NCBI GenBank assembly: GCA_030278955.1
Contig: JAOANR010000001.1
Span: 19,075,468 to 19,139,467 of the forward strand
Length of the DNA: 64,000 nucleotides
Origin: Hygrophila difformis
Taxonomy: Eukaryota; Streptophyta; Magnoliopsida; Lamiales; Acanthaceae
Direction: 5' to 3'
Shown here: positions 12,353-23,948 of the stretch, in pieces
How positions within the stretch are numbered: the stretch's first letter is position 1
Layout of the letters: each line of letters starts with the position of its first letter
Position numbers and translations under genes: made by a program
The notes under the pieces: generated by a model
Database searches by the model: none
Told to the model about the DNA's origin: nothing
The model's input: the letters and a program-made list of their open reading frames with translations, nothing else

Positions 12353-13226
12353 TAAATTTTTCAAGAGAAGCAATTAAGTGTGGGTTTGGTATACATTGTG
12401 TGGTTTATGATGGATAAGTTTTACCTAATTCTTCATTTCACATCAATGTCACTTCACAGCCACACTAATGAGTATTTTAAGGAGAATAGACCTAGGTTAT
12501 GTGGCTAACAGGCATTGGCTTGAACCAAACCTCAAAACTACAAACAAGCAATCAAAGATTAAAGATTCAAGCATAAACTGAATAAACTAAGAACACATGC
12601 TCAAAAACAAGAACACCTACATAATCTAAGGCAACATTAAGCTAAAGAAAGCGAGTAAAACAGCAGCTAAAAAGCAAGAAAAATTAACTCTAGCAAGCCT
12701 ATAATTATCTAAAATCTAAGAACACTTATTTGAGTCTCTAAGGTGTAAGGTCAAGCCACAAACCACTTAGCACACATTTATTTAGAATGCAAGTCAACTA
12801 GGGCATAATAAATATAACCTAGTTGAAACAAACAAACATTCTATCATTATTGCTAAGGAAAGCATTAAATAGATGCCAAACACTTGAAATGAAAATCCAT
12901 TTCTGGATTCTTTCTTGTATTGACATCGGAAAGCAGTAAACAACCCTAAAACCATTCATTAGCTTGAAGGTAGGGTTCATTCTAACTACAAAGCATTAAA
13001 GGTTTATGGAAATGGCTACACTAAGGGTGGTAACCAGCTTCTATGAGATAAAAACTAAGCTCCAAAGCAATAAAACTACAATACAAGCATGAAAAATAAA
13101 CTATCTAAACTACACTACCTACCTAACCCTTAAGGGGTGAAGAACCTTCTCCTTCTTTTTGTCTCCCAGCAACTGTCCAAGAGTTTCTGTGTGTCCAAGG
13201 ATATTTCTTGTGTTGAGGAAGGTCAG

Positions 13227-13234
13227 ATTTTATA
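13227..13234 (-). promoter_or_regulatory. Putative TATA box of Athila A LTR
   Basis: TATAAAAT on the minus strand lies in the segment aligned with the TATA box of element B (52083-52089). If it is the LTR promoter, U3 is about 0.83 kb and the transcribed LTR part about 4 kb. Confidence 0.55.
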
Positions 13235-13298
13235 CTTGTTTTCGAAACCCTAGGCCCATCATGCATTTCTCACGTGCTTAGCTGTACTTTTGAATGTG

Positions 13299-13735
13299 AT
13301 TCGGTCTCCTCATGCAATTCGGTTTAGATCGAATTGATGCAATTCGAATTGCATGAGGTCTTCCTTCTTGATCTTGAGCTGGAATGTGGTAGTCATCCAT
13401 CAATTCGGTCTATGGTCTATGGGTAGACCGAATTGGCCTTGTCGAATTGAAGATGGTTCCTGCTTGGCTTCTTTGCTTTAAGGCAATTCGATCTATGCAG
13501 TCAATTTGGTCTAGACCGAATTGCACAGATCGAACCTCTTCTTTCTGTTTTGCTCCAAGTCTTCTTTCTTTCTCTGGTGCAATTCGGTCTAGGGGTCAAT
13601 TGGGTTTAGACCGAATTGCCTAGACCGAATTGGTTGCCCTTTTCTTCCTCAACACTTCTCTTTTTCTTCTTTCTTCAGCAATTCGGTCTACTGAGCAATT
13701 CGATTTAGGCCGAATTGCTTATAGATCGAATTGGT
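13299..13735. repeat. Palindrome array 1 in Athila A LTR
   Basis: At least eight half-site copies occur, paired head to head or separated by a few to tens of bases. The array lies upstream of the putative TATA box in transcription sense. The aligned array in element B is at about 51592-52020. Confidence 0.8.
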
Positions 13736-14065
13736 CTTCAACACTTAGCCAAAATTTCAGATTGTGGGATTTTCATTCTTTTTCCCATCTTTTTGATTTT
13801 TGTGGGCTATCTTATTCTTTTGCCCATCTTTTCGTTCCTTTTTCTTTTCTTTTTCCCTTTTTCATGTTTTTGGATTTTTCTAACACAAATACAATTAAAA
13901 TTGCATGTTTTGTGTCTTTCATGACCAGCTTAATATTTTTACAAACTTGCATTAATCTGTCGAATTCAACTGCTTTCTTATTGGAATAAGATGGGATTTC
14001 GATCAAAATGTCCGTCTCAGACACGGAAATGGATTGGAAATAATGGACAATTTCGGCCATTATCA

Positions 14066-15396
14066 GCTATCCTTAATTTTGACTCCAATCGAAAGAAGAA
14101 AATCCGTGTTCAATGCCGGATAAGGAAGCTTAGCTCCAGTTTCAATGCGCCCATTGGAGTACTTTAACATTTCTTTCAAAAGGAAATAGCCAAAATTCAT
14201 TAGTCCCATATGTCGATGAATACAGAGAAGGAGTTTACCAACATTGGAACTAATCTGGGACTGATTCTTCGTAGGAAGAACATTGGAGCTGCAAAATTGG
14301 TACAAGCAGTAGAACTTCAAAGTGAGGCTAACAACACTGAACTTGCATCGACCAAACTCTTTGACCTTCTCATTGGAAATATCAAGAGCCACATTATGAA
14401 TATCCTCGGGCATAAGTTCCAAGCCATCACTAAGGTCATCGTTCAGAGGTAGCTTTAACAACGCACATAGAACAGATGGGGTCAGATCATGAAATTTGCC
14501 GCGTATATAAATCTTACCAAACTAGGCTGAGTTAGGGTTGAGAATTTCCGGATGGAGGTTGGCATAAAACTCCCGAACATGTGAGGGCGAAAATTGAGTA
14601 AGGCCTTGAGCCCAGTGTAGAAGATGCCTCTCATCTAGGTAGTCCGAGAAGCCAAGTGTTGTGTAGTGCGTGTGCTTAAACACTTCCTCCGGTTTGAAAT
14701 CTCTCTCCTTGAGCACCTCATGAGAAAAATTTCTCATGTCCTCTGTGAAATACTTCTTGCTATAGGCCTTCTCCGCATCAAACACAATTGGGGCTTTTTG
14801 GGGTTTCTTTGCTGCTGAAGCCACTGGAGTCGGTTGAACAGGGGGTTGAGGAGTAGGGGCCTTTATCTTCCGAGAGGATCTCCTCTGGGGTTGAGGGGTT
14901 TGCGAGGGTGCTCGACGTCTTCGACCCTGGTGAGATTCAACAATATCGTCCATCTCCTCTTGAGTGAGGTCGTGGATACCGTGGTGTGCATACGGAGACA
15001 ACGGCGGTTCCCCGTGCTCGGAATTTAGTTCTCAGACAATCTCTTCCACTGCCGCCGGATCAACTGTGGGTTGAGAAGGTGGAGGGGGATGAATAGGTTG
15101 AGAATCAGCAGCGATAGGCTCAGTTTGTGGTGTAGATTGAGGTGGATTGACGTGCACAACTCCATCGGTTGAAATCACAAATGTAGGAGGAGGTTAGATG
15201 TAGAAGCATTAGGGTTTGAGGAATTTGGGGGAAAAGAGGTAGTCTGTTGCGCAGAAGAGAGAAATTCAGCCACAATCCGCTGAAGTGCTTCAAGATTCAG
15301 GCGAATGAGTTGAGGAGACAATGCCGGAGCAGTTGGCGGAGGAGTATTCGAGTCGGTAGTGGAGGTGGAGTCGTCGAGGTCGGTTATGATCGCCAT
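14066..15396 (-). pseudogene. SIRE-like extra ORF of copia 1, truncated and broken
   Basis: This is homologous to the intact 532-codon ORF of copia 2 (25547-23949). Fragments occur at 15396-15175, 15001-14522 and 14461-14066 (the last runs to the Athila junction). It starts with the same Met-Ala-Ile-Ile opening, then a Pro/Thr/Ser-rich region, a basic patch of four arginines, and the conserved core. Frameshifts and a stop replacing the Trp expected after NPNSA (near 14522) break it. The C-terminal part is missing because Athila A inserted there. The family resembles the domain labelled putative plant transposon protein, not a real transposase; function unknown. Confidence 0.75.
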
Positions 15397-15719
15397 TGTT
15401 GGAAAAATTTTAGTGACTCACTACTTGCTACGAACAAAAAAACTAAGGAGAAAGAAAGAATTAGAGGAAGGCATGTGAAAAAGATAAGGAAAGAAGGGAC
15501 CTTTAATGGAGGAGATGGTGGCCGGAAACCGAAGAGGCGGGGAGCAGTTTTCGTAAAACGTGGGCGACGTGACCAGTCTGCAGCAGTTGAAGAGCCGACG
15601 TGACATCATCCAAGCTGCCGCGCGTGATGATGGTGTCCCGGACAAGATTCCTCCATTTTGGGCCTGCAAAGGTAATTATTTTAACATTGCAAAAACATTA
15701 GGCCCAATTACTAAGTAAT
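15397..15719. other. Spacer between copia 1 pol and extra ORF
   Basis: No gene is seen. It corresponds to 25548-25899 in copia 2 and holds the untranslated region upstream of the extra ORF. Confidence 0.6.
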
Positions 15720-18700
15720 TTAATTGTGATAAGAGAGGCCCAAGGTAGTCCTTAAGCCTTCAAAATTTTCCCCATCCAATGCCTTTGTTAGAATGTCTGC
15801 TCGTTGCTCCAACGTCCCAATGTGTTCTAACCTGCAAATATTATCCTCCACAAGATCTCGTATAAAATGGTAACGAATATCTATATGTTTGCTCATATTG
15901 TGTAAAACAGGGTTTTTAGAAATATTTATTGCACTAGTATTATCACAGAAAACTAAAAAATCATTCTTAATGATACCGTAGTCCTAAAGTAGTTGTTTCA
16001 TCCAAAGCAGTTGAGAGCAGCAGCATGTGGCAGCAATGTATTCTGCCTCGGCTGTGGATAGTGCTACGATATTTTGTTTTCTCGAATACCAGCTTACTAA
16101 ATTGTTCCCCAAGTAGAAACATCCTCATGTTGTAGATTTTCTTGTCATCACAGCTACCAGCCCAATCTGAATCTATATACCCGACTAGATCAAGAGATGA
16201 TCTTTTAGAAAACCAAATCCCAATATTTAATGATCCCTTTATGTATCTCATTATCCTTTGTACTGCCTTCATATGAGACTCTTTAGGATCCGATTGAAAT
16301 CTAGCACATACCCCCACACTGTATGAAATATCTGGCCTAAATCCAGTAAGATAAAGTAAGCTTCCAATAATGCTTCTATAAACCTTTTGATCTACTGACT
16401 TCCCAGCTTCATCCTTGGTCAGCTTCTCCTGTTGTCCTAAGGGCGTCCTGATAACCTTGCAACTATCCATGTCAAATTTCTTTAACATATTCTTTGCATA
16501 CTTTTCCTGACTTAGAAATATACCATCAGCTTCTTGTTTAACTTGAAGTCCCAAAAAGTAGTGCAACTCTCCCATCATAGACATCTCAAATTCTGATTTC
16601 ATCGAATGTACAAACTCATCTCTGAGTTTGGCTGATGTCGATCCAAAAACTATGTCGTCGACATATACTTGAGCAACAGTTAAGTGGTCGTCCTGATGCT
16701 TCACAAACAACGTCTTATCAGCGTTTCCTCTCTTAAATCTACTGGCAACTAGATACTTCGACAATCTTTCATACCAGGCCCGTGGTGCCTGTTTCAATCC
16801 ATATAGTGCACCTTTGACACGATAAACATGATTCGGATGCACTGGATCTTCAAATCCAAGAGGTTGGGCAACATAGATCTCTTCCTTAATTTTCCCATTT
16901 AGGAAGGCTGTCTTTATGTCCATCTAATAGAGCTTAATATCCAATGAACAAGCAATAGCTAGAAGAATCCTTACTGCCTCCATGCGTGCAACGGGTGCGA
17001 ATGTCTCACCGTAGTCAAGTCCCTCAATTTGAGTATATCCTTATGCAACTAGGCGTGCTTTATTCCTGACTATATTGCCTTTTTCATCGGTTTTGTTTCG
17101 GTACACCCACTTAGTGCCGATCACATTAACATTTGGAGGTGGTTCAGTCAGCTCCCAAACGTCATTCCTTTCAAATTGAAGTAGTTCGTCTTGCATGGCA
17201 GCGATCCAGTATTCATCTTTCAAAGCTTCTAATGTGTTCTTAGGTCTATCTTAGACACAAAACAATTGAAGCCAGCTAGTTCCTTGAAATCTATAGCTTT
17301 ATGTCTAGTCTGCCTCTGTGCCGTAGGATCACCAATAATGCCATCAGTAGAATGATGCTTATGAACTCTCGGTCCTCTTCTATTGCTTTGAACTTCATCT
17401 ACTGGTTGTTCCTCAGATTCCTGTTCCTCTGTAGTCTCAACATCTGCATGACTATCTGGTTCCTTATCTTGTTGTTCGGGAATGACCTGTTCATTCTCAA
17501 CAATAGGCTCATGATTTTGATGAGATAAATGATCATCATCATCATCATCAGACCTGTTATCCATAAGATCAAAATCCTCAAAAACAACATTAGTAGTTTC
17601 TATCACCTTCTTATCATTTAAGAGATATACACGATAAGCTTTTGAAGTATTAGAATAACCAATGAAATAACCATCATCAGATCTAGAATCAAATTTCTTT
17701 AGATTTTCTCTATCTCTTAGAACATGGCATTTATAACCAAAGATATGAAAGTATTTTACCGTAGGCGTGTTACCTTTCCACAATTGATAAGGGGTAGAAT
17801 TTATATGTGGTCTCAGCATCACACGGTTTGCAATGTGGTTGGCTGTGTTGACAGCTTCAGCCCAAAACGTCTTACTCATCGAACTTGCATACAGTAAGGA
17901 TCTTGCCATCTCTTGTAGAATTCTATTCTTTCGCTCGGCCACACCATTTTGTTGAGGAGTTTTAGGGGCTGAATACTCATGTACAATCCCATGCTCGTCA
18001 CAAAAACGGTCGAACGATTGATTTTCGAACTCCTTACCATGGTCAGTTCGAAGTCGAGCAATCTTTCTTTGCTTTTCATTCATCAAACGCAAACTCAAGG
18101 CCTCAAAGTATTCAAATGATTCGTCTTTTGACCTAAGAAAATGTACACAAGTAAAGCGAGAATAATCATCTACACAAACTAAAATATACCTTTTAGCATT
18201 TAGACTTTCGACTTCAGTAGGTCCCATAAGGTCCATGTGAATTAAGTCCAGGCAATCCTTCGTGGTAATTTGATCAACCTGTTTGTGCATAGAACGAGTC
18301 TGCTTTCCCTTGGCACAATCTCTGCAAACAGTGAGATCGTTTCGAGGTAGCTTTGGTAACCCTCGAACTGCACTTGAGTTACTTAGCTTGTGCAAAGATC
18401 GGAAATTTAGGTGTCCAAGACGTTTGTGCCATAAGTTCGTCTGATCAGTGTTGGTAAGTAAAGCCTGAGAGGTGTCGTAGTTTAAGATATAACAATTATT
18501 CTTCGAACGGCCTCCTTTCATAATGCCATCATCTTGGTTATCAAATACTTTGCATGAGTGTTTGGTAAATAGGACCTGTAAATCTTCGTCACAGAGTTGA
18601 CTAATAGAGATAAGATTAGTTGTTAGTCCTTTAACATAGGAAACGCGAGAGAGGTTAGAAAGTATCCCATCCTTAACTTTACCAAAACCAGCTATTTTGC

Positions 18701-20626
18701 TTCGTTTACCATCTCCAAAAATGACATCTCCACATTCCCTTTGAATGTAGTTAGCTAAGAGGTCTTTCCTTCCAGTCATGTGTCGTGAGCATCTAGAATC
18801 AAAATACCATTGATCATTTCGCTGATGAGCCTGCAACGAAAGAACAGCAAAGCATACAGAATCCTTATTTTTATTTTTAGGTAACCATACCTTCTGCATT
18901 CTAAATTTCTTTCGAAGTTCCTGATCAGGCCAAACGACTGGTCTTCCATTCATGAGATCCCTTAAAATTCGCATATAGGTATCAGCTTTGTGTCCAGGTA
19001 GATTGCAATAAAGACAGTCCTGTTTTCGTCTGGACGACGAGCAATCTTCTTCAGCAAAGGATTCTTCATGAGTTGAGGGCAGAAATCCTCCACTCGTGAA
19101 CTTTGTTCTGCTTGGTGTAGATTGCTTTGTGTACCCTAAACCTGTTTGATCTCCAACACGTTTTCCCATAGAAAGAACTTCATCAAGTTTATTTTTACCT
19201 TTAGATATCTTTTGAAGCTCATAATTCTTGGCTTTGAGATCATCAAGCTTCTTCTCCATATCAAGAATTTTGCTTTCAAGAGTGTTGATCTCCTTTTGCA
19301 TGACTTCATTTTCTCAACTTCAAGGTTGTATGCAATACCAACGTCTGCCAGTTGTCCCAGCAGTTTTTTGTTTTCCTGGACTACAACCTCAAAGTCCTCT
19401 TTAAGCTCATTGTAGTCAGCAAGTAGTCGATCGTACTCATCATCACTTTCACCTGAATCAGAATCATATTTGTTAGGTGAAAAACATATGGACTTAACAA
19501 TACCTTCTATTGTAGGGCTTGCAACTCTCGAAGTAAAGGCAACGACTTCATCATCTAATTTTTGTTCTTCAGTGGTTCCTTCATTGTCATCATCGGTTAA
19601 AGTTGCTTGCAAAGCCTTCTTCTCTCTCAATTCTCGTTTCTTGGTTGTAGCACATTCAGTTTGAATATGTCCTCTACCTCCGCATTCATAGCATATCACG
19701 GATCCAAATTTATCAGGTTTGCCATAATCCTTCTTTGAATTGAATCGATCAGACTTGCTGCTATCCTTCTTTTTGAAGTCATTCCTGGGTTGTCTGTCCA
19801 TCGTCTGAACATCACTGGAACTGCGACCTTGACGTTTGTTGAACTGTTTGGCTCTTCTGTCTTGCAACATCTTGGCTACTTTTCTAGTAATGTAAGATAC
19901 ATCATCTTCAGAGGAATTACCAGAATCTTCTTCCACGTTGTGAGCGATATTTCTTATTGACTCTTCTTCAAGGTGGTTCATTTCATAAGTTTGAAGAATT
20001 CCAACCAAGCCATCCTAAGTCATAGTATTCAGCTTGTCCAATTCTTCCAATGTAGCGACCTTCGGGGCATACTTATTAGTAAGAGTCCTCAACATTTTCC
20101 GGACGAGTTTCTGATTATCATAAACTAATCCCAATGAGTAGGCTTGATTCACAATATTCTTGAACCTCCCATAATAGACTGAGATTGATTCGTCCTTCTT
20201 CATCTTCAGATTCTCGAACATAGTCTCAACGCATTGTAGCTTAGTAGCACGAACATTTTTAGAACCTTCATACATCACTTCAAGTGTTTTCCAAGCATTA
20301 TAGGCTAATGTGTGGTTGGTGACCAATTGGAACTGTGTCTCGTCCATAGCACTGAAAATTGCATTAAGGGCAGTGTAGTTTCCTTTCTTGGCATCTTTCT
20401 CAGCTTGTGTATATTCTGCCTTGGTTGCAGGGCGACTACCAGGTGGATCTGTGGAACCCGCCGGAACAGTCTGTGGTCGAACTGGTGCTGTCCAGGCAGT
20501 CTCTACCGCGTCCCAAACTTCATCTCCAAGTGCCATCAAATGAATTTTCATCCGTGTCCTCCAGTATCGATAATTGGTGCCATCAAATAAAGGTGGTCTT
20601 GAAACATATGCACCCTCTCTACTCAT
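15720..20626 (-). pseudogene. SIRE-like gag-pol of copia 1, many lesions
   Basis: Domains on the minus strand: gag (UBN2-like, from 20626), CCHC zinc knuckle near 19660-19700, coiled-coil linker, protease (D-S-R at 18800-18792), integrase zinc finger and core, RT with YVDD near 16655, and RNase H. Compared with copia 2 there are stops at 20017-20015 (TAG), 17043-17041 (TAA, from Gln) and 16926-16924 (TAG, from Gln), and frameshifts near 19313, 17230 and 16140. The integrase frame that is broken in copia 2 near 28060 is intact here. It cannot make a full polyprotein. Confidence 0.88.
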
Positions 20627-20671
20627 CTTTCAAGATTTCTACAAATCGTCTCTAGTTCGTCAGAGTCTGCC

Positions 20672-20683
20672 GCTCTGATACCA
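20672..20683 (-). other. Primer-binding site of copia 1
   Basis: TGGTATCAGAGC on the minus strand, two bases inside the 5' LTR, is complementary to the 3' end of initiator tRNA-Met. Confidence 0.9.
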
Positions 20684-20685
20684 AG

Positions 20686-21517
20686 TGTTGGTCCCAGTTA
20701 ACTATCTTGAACTATGAGCACGTCGTTGGCTTGCAGTCTAAACTACGCGAGAACAGATTATATGTAGTGTGCAGAGTGATAAGCGGAAATCGTAAAAACA
20801 AGAACAAGAGATTTGGTGACCCAGTTCGATCCAAGCGGATCTACGTCTGGGGGATGCCAATCCAGGTTCTATCACTAACACTCAAAAGATTCTAAACCTA
20901 ACAAGACTTAAAAACAATCAAAAGACAGACTCTGTTACCGAGACGACAATTCCGGTAGAACAATCGTAGTCTGGACTCCCCCACAACTCCGATCGCTGGA
21001 CAACCCGTCCAATCTGATTTCTTGATCGCTAAATCCTTCAGATCTCAGAACCTTGGTGTAGCAGAAACACTGAATCGCTCCTTCAGATCTTTCAGAGGTT
21101 CCTCGCAAGGCACAACCTCCTAAACTTGATTGATGAAGAATTTCTCCAATTCGGCGATGCCAATTGAAGCAAGGTGAAGCGCGATCTCGATGTTTGATTG
21201 AAGGTTCGTATTCAGAGAAGAACAAATCATCAAGACTTTAAAGTCTCTCAAAAAGAACTCTTATGAAATCTTGGAGAGAAAACAAACTAACTCAAGAGTG
21301 AAAAAAATCACAATGAAAATTACAACTCAACTAACTAATACAATCGATCTAAAGACAGAAATATATCTACCAAAAGTAAAACAAAGATCGATAGAACAAC
21401 TAAGCGGGCTGAGAACCAAAACTGCCAAAGAGCAGTTACCGAGAAGCGGTTATAGCCATGTCAGAACTGCTTTCAGGACAGGAGCATCTGCACAAGAGTT
21501 TTGTTAAGACAACAACA
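20686..21517 (-). repeat. 5' LTR of copia 1 (832 bp)
   Basis: It starts TGTTGTTGTC at 21517 and ends GGGACCAACA at 20686. It is clearly homologous to, but visibly diverged from, the two LTRs of copia 2. A TATATTT-like promoter signal lies near 21360-21366 on the minus strand. Confidence 0.9.
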
Positions 21518-22530
21518 TCTATGGACTCTCTAAATACACTAACTTTTTCTCTGGATTAAAATATCTTTGTAATTTGTAACATGAGTCACCATCTATTTTC
21601 TAGTTGTTAAGAAAAAAAAATAACTAAATTTAATAGGAAGATATTATATGTAGTCGATTGACAACCATTACGGTTGCTCTATCATTATTTTTTGCCTTTA
21701 TTATATTTTTTGTTGAGAACGTATATAGGAAATTATTTAAAAAAATTTCGAAGGAATAATATTTCAGGTCGGGTTTCGGGTCGACCTGATTTGGAAAAAA
21801 ACCCAAAATGACTAAACCCAAACCTGAAATTTTTCGTGTCGGTCGGGTTCGTTTTTTCGGGTTCGTGTCGAAATTGACACCCCTAGTAACGACATTGAAA
21901 TATTTCATAATATTTAGGAGTCCTAAATAACTAATAACTAAATAAGGGGGTATATTCAATACAGAGTCTATAGGATTTTTTGGACTTTTAAAGTTGGAGT
22001 GTATTCAATTTAGATTTTAATAAGTCTTTAAAATCTAGGTGTATTCAATACAGATTTTAAAAAGTCTTTAAAAATCTAGGTATATTCAATACAGATTTTA
22101 AAAAGTCTTTAACAATTTTGAGGTATTCAACCATGCATGGATTTTAAATCTTTATAGATTTTAATGGATTCTCTTAAAAAATATAACTAAACAAAATCTC
22201 TCTAAACAATCCAAAATTTCTAAAAGTCAGCCAGACTATGCCAAATTCTACATGGAATCTATACAAAATCAATTCTACCTAAGTCTATGGACTCTCTAAA
22301 TCCACCAACTTTTTCTCAGATTGAAATATCCTTTGTAATTTGTGACATGAGTCACCATCTATTTTCTAGTCTGTATAGATTATTAAGAAAAAAATAACTA
22401 AATTCAATATTATATGCAGTCGATTGACAACCATTACGGTTGCTCTATCATTATTTTTTTGCCTTTATTATTTTTTTTTTGTTGAGAACGTATATAGGAA
22501 ATTATTTAAAAGATTTTCGAAGGAAAATAA
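21518..22530. repeat. Direct duplication flanking an AT-rich insert
   Basis: Copy 1 (21518-21760) and copy 2 (about 22283-22530) share TCTATGGACTCTCTAAAT at the left and GTATATAGGAAATTATTTAA near the right, with scattered differences. Copia 1 inserted exactly at the TCTAT at the left edge of copy 1. Confidence 0.8.
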
Positions 22531-22640
22531 GGGGAATTTGATACTCCTGGTAAAAGGAAAAGTCGTTTCTTTCCAGTGCGCCATTGGAAATTCAGTATGC
22601 GTCGATAACTGGAGTTCTCAGTAATAAGTGAAGGCAGTTT
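21518..22640. other. Intervening older DNA with a duplicated segment, no gene
   Basis: A segment of about 240 bp occurs twice in direct orientation: 21518-21760 and about 22283-22530. Between them are AT-rich DNA, a run of three to four partial repeats built on GTATTCAATACAGATTTTAA (about 21955-22130), and a fragment rich in GGGTTCG and GTGTCG typical of degraded plant repeats (about 21770-21885). No coding frame is convincing. Confidence 0.7.
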
Positions 22641-22645
22641 ATCCG

Positions 22646-23481
22646 TGTTGGTCCCAGCTTACTATCTTGAACTATGAGCTTGTCGTTGGCTTGCTGTTAA
22701 AACTACGAGTAAACTGATTATATGTGTATGTGTGTGCAGAGTGATCAGCGGAATGTAAACAAGAACACAAGAATTTGGTGACCCAGTTCGATCCAAACGG
22801 ATCTACGTCTGGGGGATGCCAATCCAGGTTCTATCACTAACACTCAAAAATTCTAAACCTAACAAGACTTGAAAAACAACCAAAAGACAGACTCTGTTAC
22901 CGAGACGACAATTCCGGTAGAACAATCGTAGTCTGGACTCCCCCACAACTCCGATTGCTGGACAACCCGTCCAATCTGATTTCTTGATTGCCAAATCCTT
23001 CAGATTTCAGAACTTTGGTGTAGAAGACACACTGAGTTGCTCCTTTCGATCCTTCAGAGGCTCCTCGCAAGGATCAACCTCCTAAGCTTGAGTGAGAAAA
23101 GATTTCTTCAATTCGGCGATGCCAATTGAAGCAATGTGAAGCACGATCTTGATGATTGATCACAGAATCTCATTCGATGAAGAACGAACCATCAAGACTC
23201 TAAAAACTCTCTAGAAAGAACTCTATGAAATCTTGGAGAGAAAACAAAACTATTCTCAAAGAGTAAAAACTCAAACAATGAATTACAACTCAACTAATAC
23301 ACCCAATCGATCTAATCACAGAGAATATATATCTGAGTAGAATCAATGATCGATTAATCAAACTGCTGTGCGGGCAAAATCAAAACTGCCAAAGAGCAGT
23401 TACAGAGAAGCAGTTACAACAAACCCAGAACTGCTATCAGGACAGTGTCATCTGCACAAGAGTTTTGTTAGGACAACAACA
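22646..23481 (-). repeat. 3' LTR of copia 2 (836 bp)
   Basis: It runs from TGTTGTTGTC (23481) to GGGACCAACA (22646) on the minus strand and is nearly identical to 30862-31697. Confidence 0.95.
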
Positions 23482-23494
23482 ATCTCCCCCACTC
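23482..23494 (-). other. Polypurine tract of copia 2
   Basis: The minus strand reads GAGTGGGGGAGAT directly before the 3' LTR, the usual primer for plus-strand synthesis. Confidence 0.8.
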
Positions 23495-23948
23495 TTGTGG
23501 AGATGATAATTCCATCACCTAAAGGTGTTGAAACTATCTAGGTCCAAAGAGTACAAGAGACCAAGTAAACAGTGTAAACCAATAACAAAACATGATCAAT
23601 AAGAAGGATGTCATAGAGTAGTCTAAACGCATTAGAAACAACATCCATCAAAACATTCAGAAAAGATCACCAGTGCAGATAGCAAAAGATAGTTCAGCAG
23701 TAATCCAAGTTACCTAACTATTACAGACCCACATAGTTAAAAGATATTCAAAAGTTCAGAATCCATAAAAACAGAAAATACCATCCATAGTAGAGTTCAT
23801 TCAAACCAAAACATTAACCAAAACAAGTTTATCAAAAAGTGAGAGTTTTTCAGGAATAGTTACCAAGCAGTCAGAACTGCTTAAAAATGCCAGAACCAAT
23901 TCAGTCATCCACCAACCAACACCATATTATCTCCCCCATGATGGATTA
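23495..23948. other. Spacer between extra ORF and 3' LTR of copia 2
   Basis: This is 3' untranslated sequence of the retroelement. I see no gene in it. Confidence 0.6.

Larger units (their letters stand above)
1..14065 (-). mobile_element. Athila-type Ty3/gypsy retrotransposon A (5' part; 3' LTR not seen)
   Basis: Read on the minus strand, the order is 5' LTR (14065-9185), PBS (9184-9168), broken gag, pol (to 3114), then about 3 kb of spacer and a decayed ORF running off the window edge. The pol protein resembles the Athila branch of Ty3/gypsy, and the PBS is of the tRNA-Asp type usual for that group. The LTR start TGATAATGG at 14065 abuts the extra ORF of copia element 1, so this element inserted there; the adjoining bases GCTAT (14066-14070) are the likely target-site copy. 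No second LTR copy is recognisable in 1-3020, so the 3' LTR lies off the left edge or is lost. Confidence 0.85.
9185..14065 (-). repeat. 5' LTR of Athila A (4881 bp)
   Basis: It starts with TGATAATGG at 14065 and ends with TTTCA at 9185 next to the PBS. It is a reverse-complement homologue of 51260-56225. Both copies share their outer boundary while the flanking DNA differs, which defines the LTR end. The length is unusually large. A TATA box lies about 830 bp in. Two palindrome arrays are inside (13299-13735 and 11862-12352). No gene is present; short open frames here are chance. Confidence 0.85.
14066..21517 (-). mobile_element. SIRE-like Ty1/copia element 1, decayed, 3' end removed by Athila A
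   Basis: Minus-strand order is 5' LTR (21517-20686), PBS, gag-pol with many lesions, then the extra ORF cut at 14066 by Athila A. It is closely related throughout to copia element 2 (22646-31697). The base string TCTAT (21518-21522) follows the LTR and is the expected target-site copy; the partner and 3' LTR lie beyond Athila A. Lesion number and divergence from element 2 show it is older. Confidence 0.9.
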
